The position numbers were made by a program, and so were the translations under genes. A DNA stretch of 64,000 nt, from the NCBI GenBank assembly GCA_963674545.2, contig CAXXFB010000001.1, positions 1,860,001 through 1,924,000 of the forward strand, read 5' to 3'. Below the pieces are notes generated by a model. That model did no database searches, had not been told where the DNA came from, and was given only the letters and a program-made list of their open reading frames with translations. The DNA is from JABGQS01 sp963674545. GTDB taxonomy: Bacteria > Bacillota > Clostridia > Christensenellales > SZUA-584. Below, piece by piece: positions 7,997-16,572 of the stretch (its first letter is position 1; each line of letters opens with the position of its first letter).

Positions 7997-9328
7997 TCAG
8001 CTCTGCTTCTTTGCCCTTATCTCTATATAACCGTCCGTCACCTGCGACACTACTCCGTCTATGCTCGCGTGCGCTCTTGCCCCAAGCGCTCCCTGCTTTA
8101 TCTCGGCTATCAGATCGCCTTTTCTGACTTCGTCGCCAGCGCCCACAACAGGAACGCCCGGCGCCCCGATGTGCTGCCTCAGCGATATCCTTACCGTGCT
8201 TATCGGCAGGTCTTTGTCTACCAGCGGTGCCGGCACGTCATACTCCGAAAGGTTCAGCCTGCCCGTAAGTCTGGATACCGGAACACGCGAATATTTAATA
8301 TTGTCGTTTGCCTGGCCTTTTACTTTCTTCTCTACCTTGTATCCTGCGTTTCTAAGCCCCTGCTTCATCTTCAGCATCATCCCGCTCGGGTTAAGTCCGA
8401 AGTTGCACGCGTAATATGTGCACAGGTTACAGTCGCAGCACGAGAAAACTCCGTTGGGGTCTCCCAGCAAAGACCCGTCTCCCATCGCGGCGGCGCGCAT
8501 AGCCTTATGCGGCTCTACGCCCAGTCCCAGCGCGTTCCTCGGGCACATCAGTGTGCATATGTTGCACTGGCAGCATACCGCTTTCGCAAGTCTTAAGTCA
8601 GCTTCTTCTTTTTCTGTTTTCGAGCATACCAGCACATGGTCTCTCTTCAGCACTATTATACCGCTGGTCGCTTTCGTTACAGTTTCGTTCCAGTCATAGC
8701 ACAGCTTGCCCATAAGGGGACCGCCTATCACCAGCGCATAATCTTCTTCAGCGCCGCTGAGCCCTGCCGCGAATACCAGCGCCCTGTACGGCGTGCCTAT
8801 CGGCACTTTCAGCGTGACCGGCTTTTGCACCTCGCCGCCGATCGTCACATACCTGTCGGTCACAGGTTTGCCCTCGAACGCGTCCGCTATATTTATAAAC
8901 GTGCTTACGTTGTTTACGACTGCTCCCACATCCAGCGGCAGTCCTCCGGTCGGCACGACTTTTCCCGTTACGTCGTACACCATCGTCTGCTCGTCACCCG
9001 CAGGATAATAGCTCCCCATGAGCTTTAAGCGTATCGCGGGTTTGTCTTTTACTGCCTTCTCAAGCGCCGCCACCGCGTCGTGATAATGCTCTTTTGTACA
9101 TATCACGCCTTCTTTTGCCTGCGTAGCGCTCATCACGAGCTCGACGCCTCTGACTACCTTGTCGGCATAGTGCGACATCAGCAGCTGGTCTACCCGAAGC
9201 AGCGGTTCGCATTCGGCGCCGTTCGCTATTACCACGTCAGCTTTGCATTTAACTTTCACGTGTGTCGGAAATCCGGCCCCGCCTGCTCCTATGACCCCCG
9301 CGTCACGTATTCTTTCGTCAATTACCAT
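7997..9328 (-). CDS. PduS/RnfC-like Fe-S flavoprotein oxidoreductase
   Basis: The 443-residue protein belongs to the RnfC/PduS group, flavoproteins that oxidise NADH and pass electrons through [4Fe-4S] clusters. Seen are a Gly-rich start (GVIGAGGAGFPTHVK), two clustered Cys motifs CCQCNICTLMCP (about 253-264) and CCDCNLCTYYAC (about 297-308), and a C-terminal barrel-sandwich segment (RKGDLIAEIKQ). In Pdu compartments PduS is linked to cofactor recycling with PduT. Here no cobalamin enzyme is encoded nearby, so NAD+ regeneration rather than B12 reduction is the likelier role (inference). It lies between the aldehyde dehydrogenase and BMC-T genes. Confidence 0.9.
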   Translation of the reverse strand: MVIDERIRDAGVIGAGGAGFPTHVKVKCKADVVIANGAECEPLLRVDQLLMSHYADKVVRGVELVMSATQAKEGVICTKEHYHDAVAALEKAVKDKPAIRLKLMGSYYPAGDEQTMVYDVTGKVVPTGGLPLDVGAVVNNVSTFINIADAFEGKPVTDRYVTIGGEVQKPVTLKVPIGTPYRALVFAAGLSGAEEDYALVIGGPLMGKLCYDWNETVTKATSGIIVLKRDHVLVCSKTEKEEADLRLAKAVCCQCNICTLMCPRNALGLGVEPHKAMRAAAMGDGSLLGDPNGVFSCCDCNLCTYYACNFGLNPSGMMLKMKQGLRNAGYKVEKKVKGQANDNIKYSRVPVSRLTGRLNLSEYDVPAPLVDKDLPISTVRISLRQHIGAPGVPVVGAGDEVRKGDLIAEIKQGALGARAHASIDGVVSQVTDGYIEIRAKKQS

Positions 9329-9343
9329 TATTGTTCCCTTTAC

Positions 9344-10789
9344 TTAGATTATCCTGAAGTTGCCGTGCAACACGCATCTTCTGAAGCGTGTAAAGCTTTT
9401 TGCGCTCGTGACCCCTTCTCCCGTCGGTGTCGCTATCGTCAGCGATGCATACCCTTCGCCGTTAAAGCCAAGACCCGCATACGACGGCGCGTTCTTTACG
9501 AATATCGTCGTGTCAAGCGCTCTGGCTGCTTTGCTGAGATTGCTTACGTTTTGAGAATGCATCATAGCTGTGTGATGGCACTGGCTCTCCGCAATAATGG
9601 CTTTCTCTATCGCTTCGTCCACGTTCCTTACCTTGACCACGCCGAGCACCGGCATCAGCATTTCCGTTGTTACAAACGGGTGGTTCTCTTCCACCGACGC
9701 TATTATCAGCCTCGGCTTGCCGACAAACTGTATGCCGCTGTCGCGCAGTATAACGTCTGCGCATCTGCCCACATATTTTCTGTTTATTAAATACTTACCT
9801 CTGTTTATTACATATTTACCGTCTTCATTCTCAAAAACAGTTTTGACTATCTTGTCTATATCAGCTCCGTATACTCTTAGCGCTCCGTTTGCCGCCATTC
9901 CGCTGAGCAGTGCATCCGCAACAGTGTCCACTACAAACACTTCTTTCTCAGCTATGCACAAAACGTTGTTGTCAAAGCTAGCACCGTCTACGATATCCTT
10001 TGCAGCTTCGCTGATTATTGCCGTTTCATCGACTATTACAGGAGGGTTGCCCGGGCCCGCTGCTATGACTTTTTTGCCCGTCTTCATAGCTACGTTAACA
10101 ACAGCTTCCCCGCCAGTAATGGACAGTATCTTTACATCCTTATGGTTCATGATCACCTTGCTTGTGTCAAGGCTTGGCTCTTTTGGTGAGCATATCAGCG
10201 CCTGAGGTCCACCTGCGGACACTATTGCTTCGTTAAGCATTCTCATTGTCTCAATAGAGCACTTCTTTGCTGATGGATGAGGATTATATACTACCGAGTT
10301 TCCAGCAGCTATCATGCTGATAGAGTTGTTTATGATGCTTGAAGTCGGGTTGGTTGAAGGCGTTATAGAACCTATCACACCGTAAGGTGCCATCTCTGTA
10401 AGAGTAAGTCCGTCATCGCCGGAGATCGCACCAGTCTTAAGATCTTCTATCCCCGGCGTTTTCTCTGCTGCAAGAATGTTCTTTGCAACTTTATTCTCAA
10501 CAACACCGTATCCGGTCTCTTCATTAGCCATCTTTGCAAGCTGCAGGGCATTGTCGACAGCAGCCTTTCTCATTGCGGCAATTATATTGCCACGCTTTTC
10601 AAGGCTCATTTCCGCAAGCTCTTTCTGTGCAGCTTTCGCGCTGGCAATTGCCTGCTCTGCAGTGTCACATAACCATTGTCGGTTTTCCGGCAAAAAATCG
10701 CCGTTCGGCCTGCCAACTGAGCTTGCTCCGCCAAGCTTACTTACTACATCTTTTACAATGTTTTCGATCTGCTCTCGTGATAATTCCAT
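9344..10789 (-). CDS. BMC-targeted CoA-acylating aldehyde dehydrogenase
   Basis: The 481-residue enzyme would oxidise an aldehyde to its acyl-CoA with NAD+ inside the shell. The first ~18 residues (MELSREQIENIVKDVVSKL) form an amphipathic helix followed by a Gly/Ser/Pro linker, the typical N-terminal encapsulation peptide of PduP/EutE relatives. The catalytic Cys lies in SFDNNVLCIAEKE (about residue 277), and the GGEAVVNVAMKTGKKVIAAGPGN loop is typical of the acylating branch. With a class II aldolase in the locus, lactaldehyde is the expected substrate, giving lactoyl-CoA for PduL. Propanal or acetaldehyde are alternatives that cannot be excluded from sequence. Confidence 0.95.
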   Translation of the reverse strand: MELSREQIENIVKDVVSKLGGASSVGRPNGDFLPENRQWLCDTAEQAIASAKAAQKELAEMSLEKRGNIIAAMRKAAVDNALQLAKMANEETGYGVVENKVAKNILAAEKTPGIEDLKTGAISGDDGLTLTEMAPYGVIGSITPSTNPTSSIINNSISMIAAGNSVVYNPHPSAKKCSIETMRMLNEAIVSAGGPQALICSPKEPSLDTSKVIMNHKDVKILSITGGEAVVNVAMKTGKKVIAAGPGNPPVIVDETAIISEAAKDIVDGASFDNNVLCIAEKEVFVVDTVADALLSGMAANGALRVYGADIDKIVKTVFENEDGKYVINRGKYLINRKYVGRCADVILRDSGIQFVGKPRLIIASVEENHPFVTTEMLMPVLGVVKVRNVDEAIEKAIIAESQCHHTAMMHSQNVSNLSKAARALDTTIFVKNAPSYAGLGFNGEGYASLTIATPTGEGVTSAKSFTRFRRCVLHGNFRII

Positions 10790-10804
10790 AACATAAACCC
10801 TTTC

Positions 10805-11125
10805 CTACTCACCTATAGGTCTTCTTTCGTTCCTGAACTTTTCAAATATCTTCTCGCCTTTAAACTCTATGCTGTCAATAATACCAATGATAGACAGATC
10901 TGCCGGTTTGTTCTCCGTAAGCGTCGTCTGCCTCGATGAGCTTCCTCCTACACACATTACGACTTCTCCTTCGCCAGCTCCAACAGTATCTATGGCTACA
11001 AGCGGCTGTCCTTTTTCTTCAAATGTCGATATATCTATAGGTATTACAAGAAGCAGTGACAGCCCTTCCAGCCTGTCCGATTTTGTAGTGCTGACTACGT
11101 TGCCCCTTACTCTTGCTAATATCAT
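10805..11125 (-). CDS. BMC-P pentameric shell vertex protein
   Basis: A third EutN/CcmL-type protein (106 residues), with MILARVRGNVVSTTKSDRLEG at its start, the GAGEGEVVMCVGGSSSRQT pore region and the DLSIIGIIDSIEF end plus a short charged tail. It is separated from the other two BMC-P genes by the enzymes, a layout seen in Pdu-like operons where PduN is internal. AAAGGAG precedes the ATG. Confidence 0.93.
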   Translation of the reverse strand: MILARVRGNVVSTTKSDRLEGLSLLLVIPIDISTFEEKGQPLVAIDTVGAGEGEVVMCVGGSSSRQTTLTENKPADLSIIGIIDSIEFKGEKIFEKFRNERRPIGE

Positions 11126-11136
11126 AGCTATCTCCT

Positions 11137-11784
11137 TTAAATATCGATTGCAATCCCTTTATCTTTGGCAGCATCCTTTGCCAGCGGCGTTACTATCGCC
11201 CCGGGCGCACACTGTAGCCTTTTAATGCCGTGTTTTGCTGCTTCGTTTACCTCAAATTCTGTTATGAGTGCATATCCTTCGTCCGGCTTTGCGCCAAGAT
11301 ATACTACATTTACGCCCATGTCGCGCAGCGCATCGATTGCGCTGACCACTTTTTCAAAAAGAGTTCCCCTCTTAAACTTTGGCGGTACAAAGTCTAAGAG
11401 CACTGTTGCCTTTTTCCCCCCGAGGATCGCTTTTTCAAAAAGCTTTGCTTCAAAGCGTGTGTCGTCACCATTTGCAATCTCATCCAGAAGTATAAGTGAC
11501 GGTGCTACGAGTACGATTTCTTCTATAGTCTTTAGCGCTTTTATTATGTTCTTTCTATCATCCGCCGTGTCAATGCGTTTGCAGTCGATTCCGGTTAGCT
11601 CCTCAGCTTCTCCAAACAACGCAGCAACGGCATTTGAGCCGCTAAGATACTCCTGCGCTTCTTTTGCGTACGCGCTTATCTCAGGCACCAGCGCCAGAGT
11701 TTTGTATTCGCCAAAAGCTGCTATTCTCGCCAACACCTCTTCTACTATTCTTTTGATCAGTTCCCGTATCTGATTCTCGTTCAT
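11137..11784 (-). CDS. BMC-associated flavoprotein-like protein of unknown function
   Basis: The 215-residue protein starts with an amphipathic helix (NENQIRELIKRIVEEVLARI) like an encapsulation peptide. It continues with alternating strands and helices. The segment EEIVLVAPSLILLDEIANGDD resembles the flavoprotein (pantothenoylcysteine decarboxylase-like) fold found in some BMC loci, and CAPGAIVTPLAKDAAKD near the end could form a ligand loop. No catalytic residue can be assigned. It sits 7 bases after pduL and is certainly part of the operon. The fold assignment is tentative; the BMC association is from context and the N-terminal helix. Confidence 0.6.
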   Translation of the reverse strand: MNENQIRELIKRIVEEVLARIAAFGEYKTLALVPEISAYAKEAQEYLSGSNAVAALFGEAEELTGIDCKRIDTADDRKNIIKALKTIEEIVLVAPSLILLDEIANGDDTRFEAKLFEKAILGGKKATVLLDFVPPKFKRGTLFEKVVSAIDALRDMGVNVVYLGAKPDEGYALITEFEVNEAAKHGIKRLQCAPGAIVTPLAKDAAKDKGIAIDI

Positions 11785-11791
11785 GCTCCGC

Positions 11792-12427
11792 CTATCTTAT
11801 CAGCTCCAGCAGATCGCCGTTTTTTAGCATTGCCGCATTTGCTTCGTCTGTGTCTATGTGCAGCTCTAAGCTGTGCGAGTTTCCGCATCTGACAACCACA
11901 TTCCCAAATATCGTTTCTCTGATTCCGCTTTTCTTAAGAGAAATGATATCACCGTTCTTCAAGTTGTACAACGCTGCCTGTTCTTCATTTATATGCACAT
12001 GTCTTGCCGAAATCATAACCCCTTCACTAAGCTCGATCTGTCCCGCAGGTCCTATTATGAGCGCTCCCTGTGTTCCTTTGATTTCGCCCGACATCCGGAC
12101 TTCTTGGTTGATCCCGAGTTTGTACGAGTCCGTTACCGATATCTCGACCTGCGTCTGCTCTCTCTCCGGTCCCAGTATCCTTACGTTCTTTATCTCGCCC
12201 TTCGGCCCTTTTACCGTTACTTTCTCGTTGCACGCAAACTGCCCCGGCTGCGTCAGCTCTTTGTACTGCGTCAGCCGGTATCCGCTCCCGAAAAGCTTCT
12301 CTAGGTCTTTTGCCGATATATGCATGTGTCTCGCCGAGCTGGCCGCCGGTATGTAGTACTGCCCCTGCTTGGCTAAGCTGCTGCAGACCGACAGTTTCAC
12401 TGCTCTTTCTATACACCCTTTGTCCAT
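11792..12427 (-). CDS. pduL: Phosphate propanoyltransferase PduL
   Basis: The 211-residue PduL-type phosphotransacylase converts acyl-CoA and phosphate to acyl-phosphate and CoA, recycling CoA inside the compartment and allowing ATP formation outside. The two zinc-binding repeats are plain: SARHMHIS (about 33-40) and SARHVHIN (about 142-149), with the later LELHIDTDEANA. The N-terminal ~20 residues (CIERAVKLSVCSSLAKQ) look like an encapsulation helix. I chose the ATG at 12425-12427, seven bases after GGAAGG. It is the first gene of the shell-enzyme operon, about 310 bases after the aldolase gene. Confidence 0.95.
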   Translation of the reverse strand: MDKGCIERAVKLSVCSSLAKQGQYYIPAASSARHMHISAKDLEKLFGSGYRLTQYKELTQPGQFACNEKVTVKGPKGEIKNVRILGPEREQTQVEISVTDSYKLGINQEVRMSGEIKGTQGALIIGPAGQIELSEGVMISARHVHINEEQAALYNLKNGDIISLKKSGIRETIFGNVVVRCGNSHSLELHIDTDEANAAMLKNGDLLELIR

Positions 12428-12739
12428 TGCCAAACCTTCCTATTCTAATAATATGAGCCGACAACCAAATTTTTCTATTATTGTTATAAACAATCTTAAT
12501 GTTAGTACCACTATATTTTATTAAACTATCTATCTTATCTAATAGTCGGGCTATGATATTATCCAGCTTATCGAATCTAGATAAATATGCAAACGGAGAT
12601 GTTTCTTGTAGTTCCCCAATCCTGTATAACTATCTTGGTGTACCTTAAAATCTCTCATAGTTAAACTTCAGCAATATCTTACAAAAACCAAAAAATTGGT
12701 TTTGAGTAAGGATATATATTATCTTTGAGTTGCTTCAAA
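12428..12739. other. Gap between aldolase gene and pduL: probable promoter and weak terminator
   Basis: About 310 AT-rich bases separate the aldolase stop from pduL. A hairpin of AAAACCAA with TTGGTTTT (12684-12703) lies just downstream of the aldolase gene on the minus strand and could attenuate readthrough. The remainder presumably holds a promoter for the shell operon, but I cannot pick -35/-10 boxes with confidence. Confidence 0.4.
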
Positions 12740-13525
12740 TCACTTATTATGTTTAATTTCTTCTAGTACCCTTAGCGTGATTTCCTCGATAACCTTATCA
12801 AGATTCCCCGAATCGTTTTCGTTTCTTCTTGCTTCATCTATCGCTTTCCCACCGCAATAACCGTCTCCTAGATATCCAAGGTCTGATTTGCCATACGTCT
12901 CTCTCCGAATTCTAAACAGCTCGTTAATCTGGTTAGTATCCAATCCTTGCTCTCCACCAAGCTGGCGCGCATACATTATAATTCCTGCAAAGTGCTCAAG
13001 AGTCTCCATCTTATAATAAGCATCAAAAACGTCTTCCCCAACTGTTAGAGCTCCATGATTTGAAAGCAATATTGCGTCAGTAGTTTTTATAATATTCTCG
13101 ATTGATTTCGGCAACTCTTCTGTAGTAGGTGTAGCATAATCAGAAAGTACAACGCTCCCTATTGAAAAAACAACTTCTGGAAGTGCAATTTCATCACAAA
13201 TTTTCCTAGCTACAGCAAATGCCGTTGCTTTTTGAGGATGAGCATGACAAACTGCTTTTACATCCGGTCTGTTTTTATACACTGCTAAGTGCATTTTAAT
13301 TTCTGAAGATGGCTTATTGGTTCCTGAGATAACGTTGCCGTCTAAATCTACTTTTATCATGTCATCCGTTGACATATATCCTTTTGATACACCGGTTGGA
13401 GTAATTATCAATTCGTTTTCCGAAACTCTAACACTAATATTGCCATCATTCGAAGCAACAAATTCACGATTATACATCCTTTTCCCTACTTCAACGATAT
13501 CCTGCTTAATCATAAGTTCAGTCAT
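12740..13525 (-). CDS. Class II aldolase, L-fuculose/L-rhamnulose-1-phosphate type, with C-terminal encapsulation-like helix
   Basis: The 261-residue zinc aldolase/epimerase would cleave a ketose 1-phosphate to DHAP and L-lactaldehyde. Visible are the SNDGNISVR phosphate-binding region (about 25-33), catalytic Glu in KPSSEIKMH (about 74), zinc ligands in CHAHP (about 93-97) and SNHGAL (about 155). The catalytic domain ends near residue 215, where FucA proteins stop. A linker (NENDSGN) and an amphipathic helix DKVIEEITLRVLEEIKHNK follow, as in microcompartment-targeted aldolases. A decayed copy lies at 5.4 kb. It is probably cotranscribed with deoR and the phosphatase gene. Substrate stereochemistry is not decidable here. 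Confidence 0.9.
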   Translation of the reverse strand: MTELMIKQDIVEVGKRMYNREFVASNDGNISVRVSENELIITPTGVSKGYMSTDDMIKVDLDGNVISGTNKPSSEIKMHLAVYKNRPDVKAVCHAHPQKATAFAVARKICDEIALPEVVFSIGSVVLSDYATPTTEELPKSIENIIKTTDAILLSNHGALTVGEDVFDAYYKMETLEHFAGIIMYARQLGGEQGLDTNQINELFRIRRETYGKSDLGYLGDGYCGGKAIDEARRNENDSGNLDKVIEEITLRVLEEIKHNK

Positions 13526-13561
13526 ATTAATATCTCCCTTTCTAAATCTTTCATCTGAAAT

Positions 13562-14242
13562 TTACGCAAAATTTATAGCCGGACTTTTCTTGTTTGGAGA
13601 TTCCCACTCTGCTATCGAAACAACATCGTCTGTAAGATGAGAATTGTCTCCTTTAACGACAAACTCTATATTCCCGTCTTCGTAGATATCTACTATATTG
13701 ATTGCAGCGTTTGGCTGCTTGCCAAGACTCCATATATTTGCGATGCTCCCGTTTGTCAAGTGCATGAACATTAGTAAGATAGTTACCATGTGAGAAACTA
13801 ACAATATGGTTTTGCCTTTATTTTCGCTTATAATCTTATCCAGCGATTCTGCAGCTCGCTGCGCTACTTGCTCAAATGTTTCAGCGCCTTCTACGGTAAA
13901 CTTGTGTGGTTCGTGTTCCCAATGTCTAAATTCTTCCTCATCCATTCTCTTTATATCATCTATTTGATGCCCTTCCCACTCTCCACATCTAATTTCCTTA
14001 AGGCGTTCATCTAGGCATATGTCTAATTTTCTATCTCTATTAATAATATTTGCTGTCATTTCAGCCCTCTGCAGAGGACTTGAGTAGACTATATCTATGT
14101 TTTCATCTTTCAATCTTTTGGCTGCACATATAGCCTGCTGTTTGCCTCGATTTGTAAGTTCTGAATCTATTTGTCCTTGAAATAATCCTTTTAAGTTATA
14201 TACTGTTTCACCATGTCTAACTATAATTAGTCTTGTTCTCAT
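13562..14242 (-). CDS. Histidine phosphatase (phosphoglycerate mutase-like) superfamily protein
   Basis: The 226-residue protein has the branch-1 signature LIIVRHGETVYNLKGLFQGQ (catalytic His in RHGE near residue 8), SSPLQRAEMTA with a catalytic Arg, an EIRCGEWEG acid/base region and the second His in LLVSHMVTI. Stand-alone members of this size are usually broad phosphatases rather than cofactor-dependent mutases. Its place between the DeoR and aldolase genes, and its presence in the decayed duplicate, argue for a conserved link with the sugar-phosphate pathway, perhaps removing a dead-end sugar phosphate (inference). The start at 14242 follows AAGGAA; the frame overlaps the end of deoR. Confidence 0.88.
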   Translation of the reverse strand: MRTRLIIVRHGETVYNLKGLFQGQIDSELTNRGKQQAICAAKRLKDENIDIVYSSPLQRAEMTANIINRDRKLDICLDERLKEIRCGEWEGHQIDDIKRMDEEEFRHWEHEPHKFTVEGAETFEQVAQRAAESLDKIISENKGKTILLVSHMVTILLMFMHLTNGSIANIWSLGKQPNAAINIVDIYEDGNIEFVVKGDNSHLTDDVVSIAEWESPNKKSPAINFA

Positions 14243-14261
14243 AATATTCCTTACTTGAAAT

Positions 14262-15020
14262 CTATTTTGCAACTATTACTTCGATCCCGTGTCGTTGAAG
14301 TTCTTCAATTATTCCCTGCTCCGTTTTCTCATCAGTTATGACTCTATCTATTTTATCAAGTGGGCACACAGTTATATGTGCCATTTTCTTAAACTTTGAA
14401 TGGTCAGCAAGAACGGTTACAGACTTTGCTGCTTCTATCATGCTCCTTTTCACACTAGCTTCCGCCTCGTTAGTGTCCATAATCCCTACATCTAGACCTA
14501 CCGCTTCAGCAGATATAAACGCTTTTTGCAAATTATACGAGCCAATTGCATTTATAGCGTTTCTTCCTTGAAACGATTTTGATTTGCTTCTGAGTTTTCC
14601 CCCAGTTCCAATAACAGTAATCCCGTTCTTTTGGGAAAGTTGATTTAGTATTTCTAGGGAATTTGTTACTATAACGACCTCTGTATTATCCTCGATACGC
14701 TTGGCTACCTCTACTAGAGTCGATCCTGCATCCATTACGATCAAATCGCCATGTTCGATATACTCGAGAGCCCTATTCGCAATCTTCTGCTTTTCTTCAA
14801 GGTTGATAACTGTTCTTTGTTCTAAGGATGAATCATTATCTTCTTTCATCATCGCACCACCAAAAGTTCGTATTATTAGATTCTTATTACTTAAATAACT
14901 CAAATCCTGGCGGATAGTTTCGCTAGTAACAGCAAATTGCTCACTTAATTCTTCGCTTGAAGCCACTTTTTTTTGCGTAATATACTTTAAAATGAGCGCT
15001 CTTCTTTCCTCTCTTAACAT
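14262..15020 (-). CDS. DeoR-family transcriptional regulator
   Basis: The 252-residue regulator has an N-terminal winged HTH (RRALILKYITQKKVASSEELS...TSETIRQDLSYL, residues 6-45) and a C-terminal sugar-phosphate sensing domain (MDAGSTLVEVA, TNSLEI, GGKLR...FQG, ADHSKF). DeoR proteins of this type repress carbohydrate operons and respond to phosphorylated intermediates, which fits a neighbour that makes or cleaves a ketose phosphate. It is the first gene of the deoR-phosphatase-aldolase unit and probably controls it and the BMC genes. Its operator cannot be recognised by eye. Confidence 0.93.
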   Translation of the reverse strand: MLREERRALILKYITQKKVASSEELSEQFAVTSETIRQDLSYLSNKNLIIRTFGGAMMKEDNDSSLEQRTVINLEEKQKIANRALEYIEHGDLIVMDAGSTLVEVAKRIEDNTEVVIVTNSLEILNQLSQKNGITVIGTGGKLRSKSKSFQGRNAINAIGSYNLQKAFISAEAVGLDVGIMDTNEAEASVKRSMIEAAKSVTVLADHSKFKKMAHITVCPLDKIDRVITDEKTEQGIIEELQRHGIEVIVAK

Positions 15021-15090
15021 ACCAAATCACGACCTTTACTCTGATATAATAAATCGATTATATCATAACAACCTTTTACAGTCATTACTG

Positions 15091-16467
15091 TTAGCTATGA
15101 ATAGCACTACCATAAATACTCTCTGCCGCTTCCCATATTGCTTCAGATAAAGTAGGGTGAGCATAGACGGGATCGGCGATCTCCGTTGCAACAAGTCTAT
15201 TATCTACAGCGATTACCATTTGTGCTATTAAATCAGTAACATGAGGCCCCGCCATCTGTGCTCCTAGTATTACATCCGTTTTTTTGTCTGCAATTATTTT
15301 TACGAAACCTTCTGCTTCTCCCATTGAAACTGCTTTCCCGTTAGCCACAAAACTGAACCTGCCTTTTGTAATCTCTATCCCTATAGAGCTTGCTTGCTGC
15401 TCTGTTAACCCGACAGATGCAATTTCGGGCGAGGTGTACACGCAGCTTGGAATAGCATCGTATTTCATTTCTTCGTCGTTACCTATTATATTCTCTATTG
15501 CAATTATGCCTTCTTTCATCGCAGAGTGGGCCAAGTCATACAAAGAGCAACACGCATCGCCTATCGCATAAATTCCTGGTGTGCTAGTCTTCATTTTGTT
15601 GTTTACCGTAATTTTTCCATTTTTTATTGCTATTCCAGCAACTTCGCAATTCAGACTCTCTAAGTTTGCTTTTCTACCAATAGACACAACAACTTTTGCT
15701 ACTTCTATTTTAGTGCCATTGGACATTTCAACAATCGCTGTATCGCTCCCTTTGGCTATATTATCAACTTTTACTTCTGTAAAAATATTTACTCCTTTTT
15801 GCTCAAGTTTGTTTCTTGCAAACTTCCCGAGCTCTGAATCCATATTAGGTATAAGCTTATCCTGCATTTCAACTATTGTGACTTCGGTTCCAAGATTTGA
15901 ATAAATTGTTGCAAGTTCACAGCCTACTACACCACCACCAACTATTAAAATTGAATCAGGTGCTTTCTCCCATTCGAGTGCCTCTTTACTGCTACATACG
16001 ATTTCGCCGTCATATCCAAAAAGTTCAGGTAAAATAGGCATTGAACCTGTTGCAATTAATATATTTGATGCGCTAACCTTTTCAACACCGCTTCCAGTAT
16101 CAACGTTTAGCGTCTCTTTATCTATAAAGGAAGCAGTACCGCTTATCACATCCACCTTGTTTTTCCTAAGCAGAAACTTCACTCCATCTGTCAATTTCTT
16201 AACTAAAGCTTCTTTCCCGCTAATCATTTTTTTATAGTCTAAATCGACTCTTTCAATTTGTATTCCTAATTTATGATATTCGAATAATTCCGCATATTTA
16301 TTTGAGTTCGTTAACAAATATTTTGTCGGAATACACCCTACATTTAGACATGTTCCGCCTATCTTGTTCTTCTCTATCAAACATACACTTTTCCCGAGCT
16401 GCCTCGCCTTTATAGCAGCAACGTAACCTCCTGGGCCTCCGCCAATAACAGCAACGTCATAATTCAT
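15091..16467 (-). CDS. lpdA: Dihydrolipoamide dehydrogenase (E3)
   Basis: The 458-residue FAD enzyme reoxidises the lipoyl arm of a 2-oxoacid or acetoin dehydrogenase complex with NAD+. It has the FAD-binding GGGPGGYVAAIKA motif (9-21), the redox disulfide GGTCLNVGCIPTK (38-50), the NAD-binding GGGVVGCELATIYSNLG (about 178-194) and the C-terminal His-Glu pair in YAHPTLSE. It is the last gene of the E2-E1alpha-E1beta-E3 cluster, separated from E1beta by a perfect 30-base palindrome. AAGGAAGG precedes its ATG. Confidence 0.95.
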   Translation of the reverse strand: MNYDVAVIGGGPGGYVAAIKARQLGKSVCLIEKNKIGGTCLNVGCIPTKYLLTNSNKYAELFEYHKLGIQIERVDLDYKKMISGKEALVKKLTDGVKFLLRKNKVDVISGTASFIDKETLNVDTGSGVEKVSASNILIATGSMPILPELFGYDGEIVCSSKEALEWEKAPDSILIVGGGVVGCELATIYSNLGTEVTIVEMQDKLIPNMDSELGKFARNKLEQKGVNIFTEVKVDNIAKGSDTAIVEMSNGTKIEVAKVVVSIGRKANLESLNCEVAGIAIKNGKITVNNKMKTSTPGIYAIGDACCSLYDLAHSAMKEGIIAIENIIGNDEEMKYDAIPSCVYTSPEIASVGLTEQQASSIGIEITKGRFSFVANGKAVSMGEAEGFVKIIADKKTDVILGAQMAGPHVTDLIAQMVIAVDNRLVATEIADPVYAHPTLSEAIWEAAESIYGSAIHS

Positions 16468-16522
16468 ACATAACCTTCCTTTTGCATATCAATATTGATT
16501 TTATTACATAGATAAAAGACTT

Positions 16523-16552
16523 GTAAAGGAGCCATTTAAATGGCTCCTTTAC
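16523..16552 (-). terminator. Perfect 30-base palindrome between E1beta and E3 genes
   Basis: The half-site GTAAAGGAGCCATTT is followed directly by its exact reverse complement. A second inverted repeat (CCTATTAG with CTAATAGG) overlaps the end of the E1beta gene just upstream. There is no long T-run on the minus strand, so this may be an attenuator or mRNA processing hairpin rather than a full terminator. Note that the stem contains a GGAG. Confidence 0.6.
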
Positions 16553-16572
16553 ACCCTATTAGTTTCTTACTC

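Noticed and set aside
7375..8127. A 250-codon plus-strand frame opposite the BMC genes
   Set aside because: It arises from the GC-rich third positions of the shell genes on the other strand. No family resemblance or start signal is present.
11137..11784. PduO/EutT-type cobalamin adenosyltransferase
   Set aside because: No adenosyltransferase motif is seen and no B12-dependent enzyme is in the locus; a flavoprotein-like fold is a better visual match.
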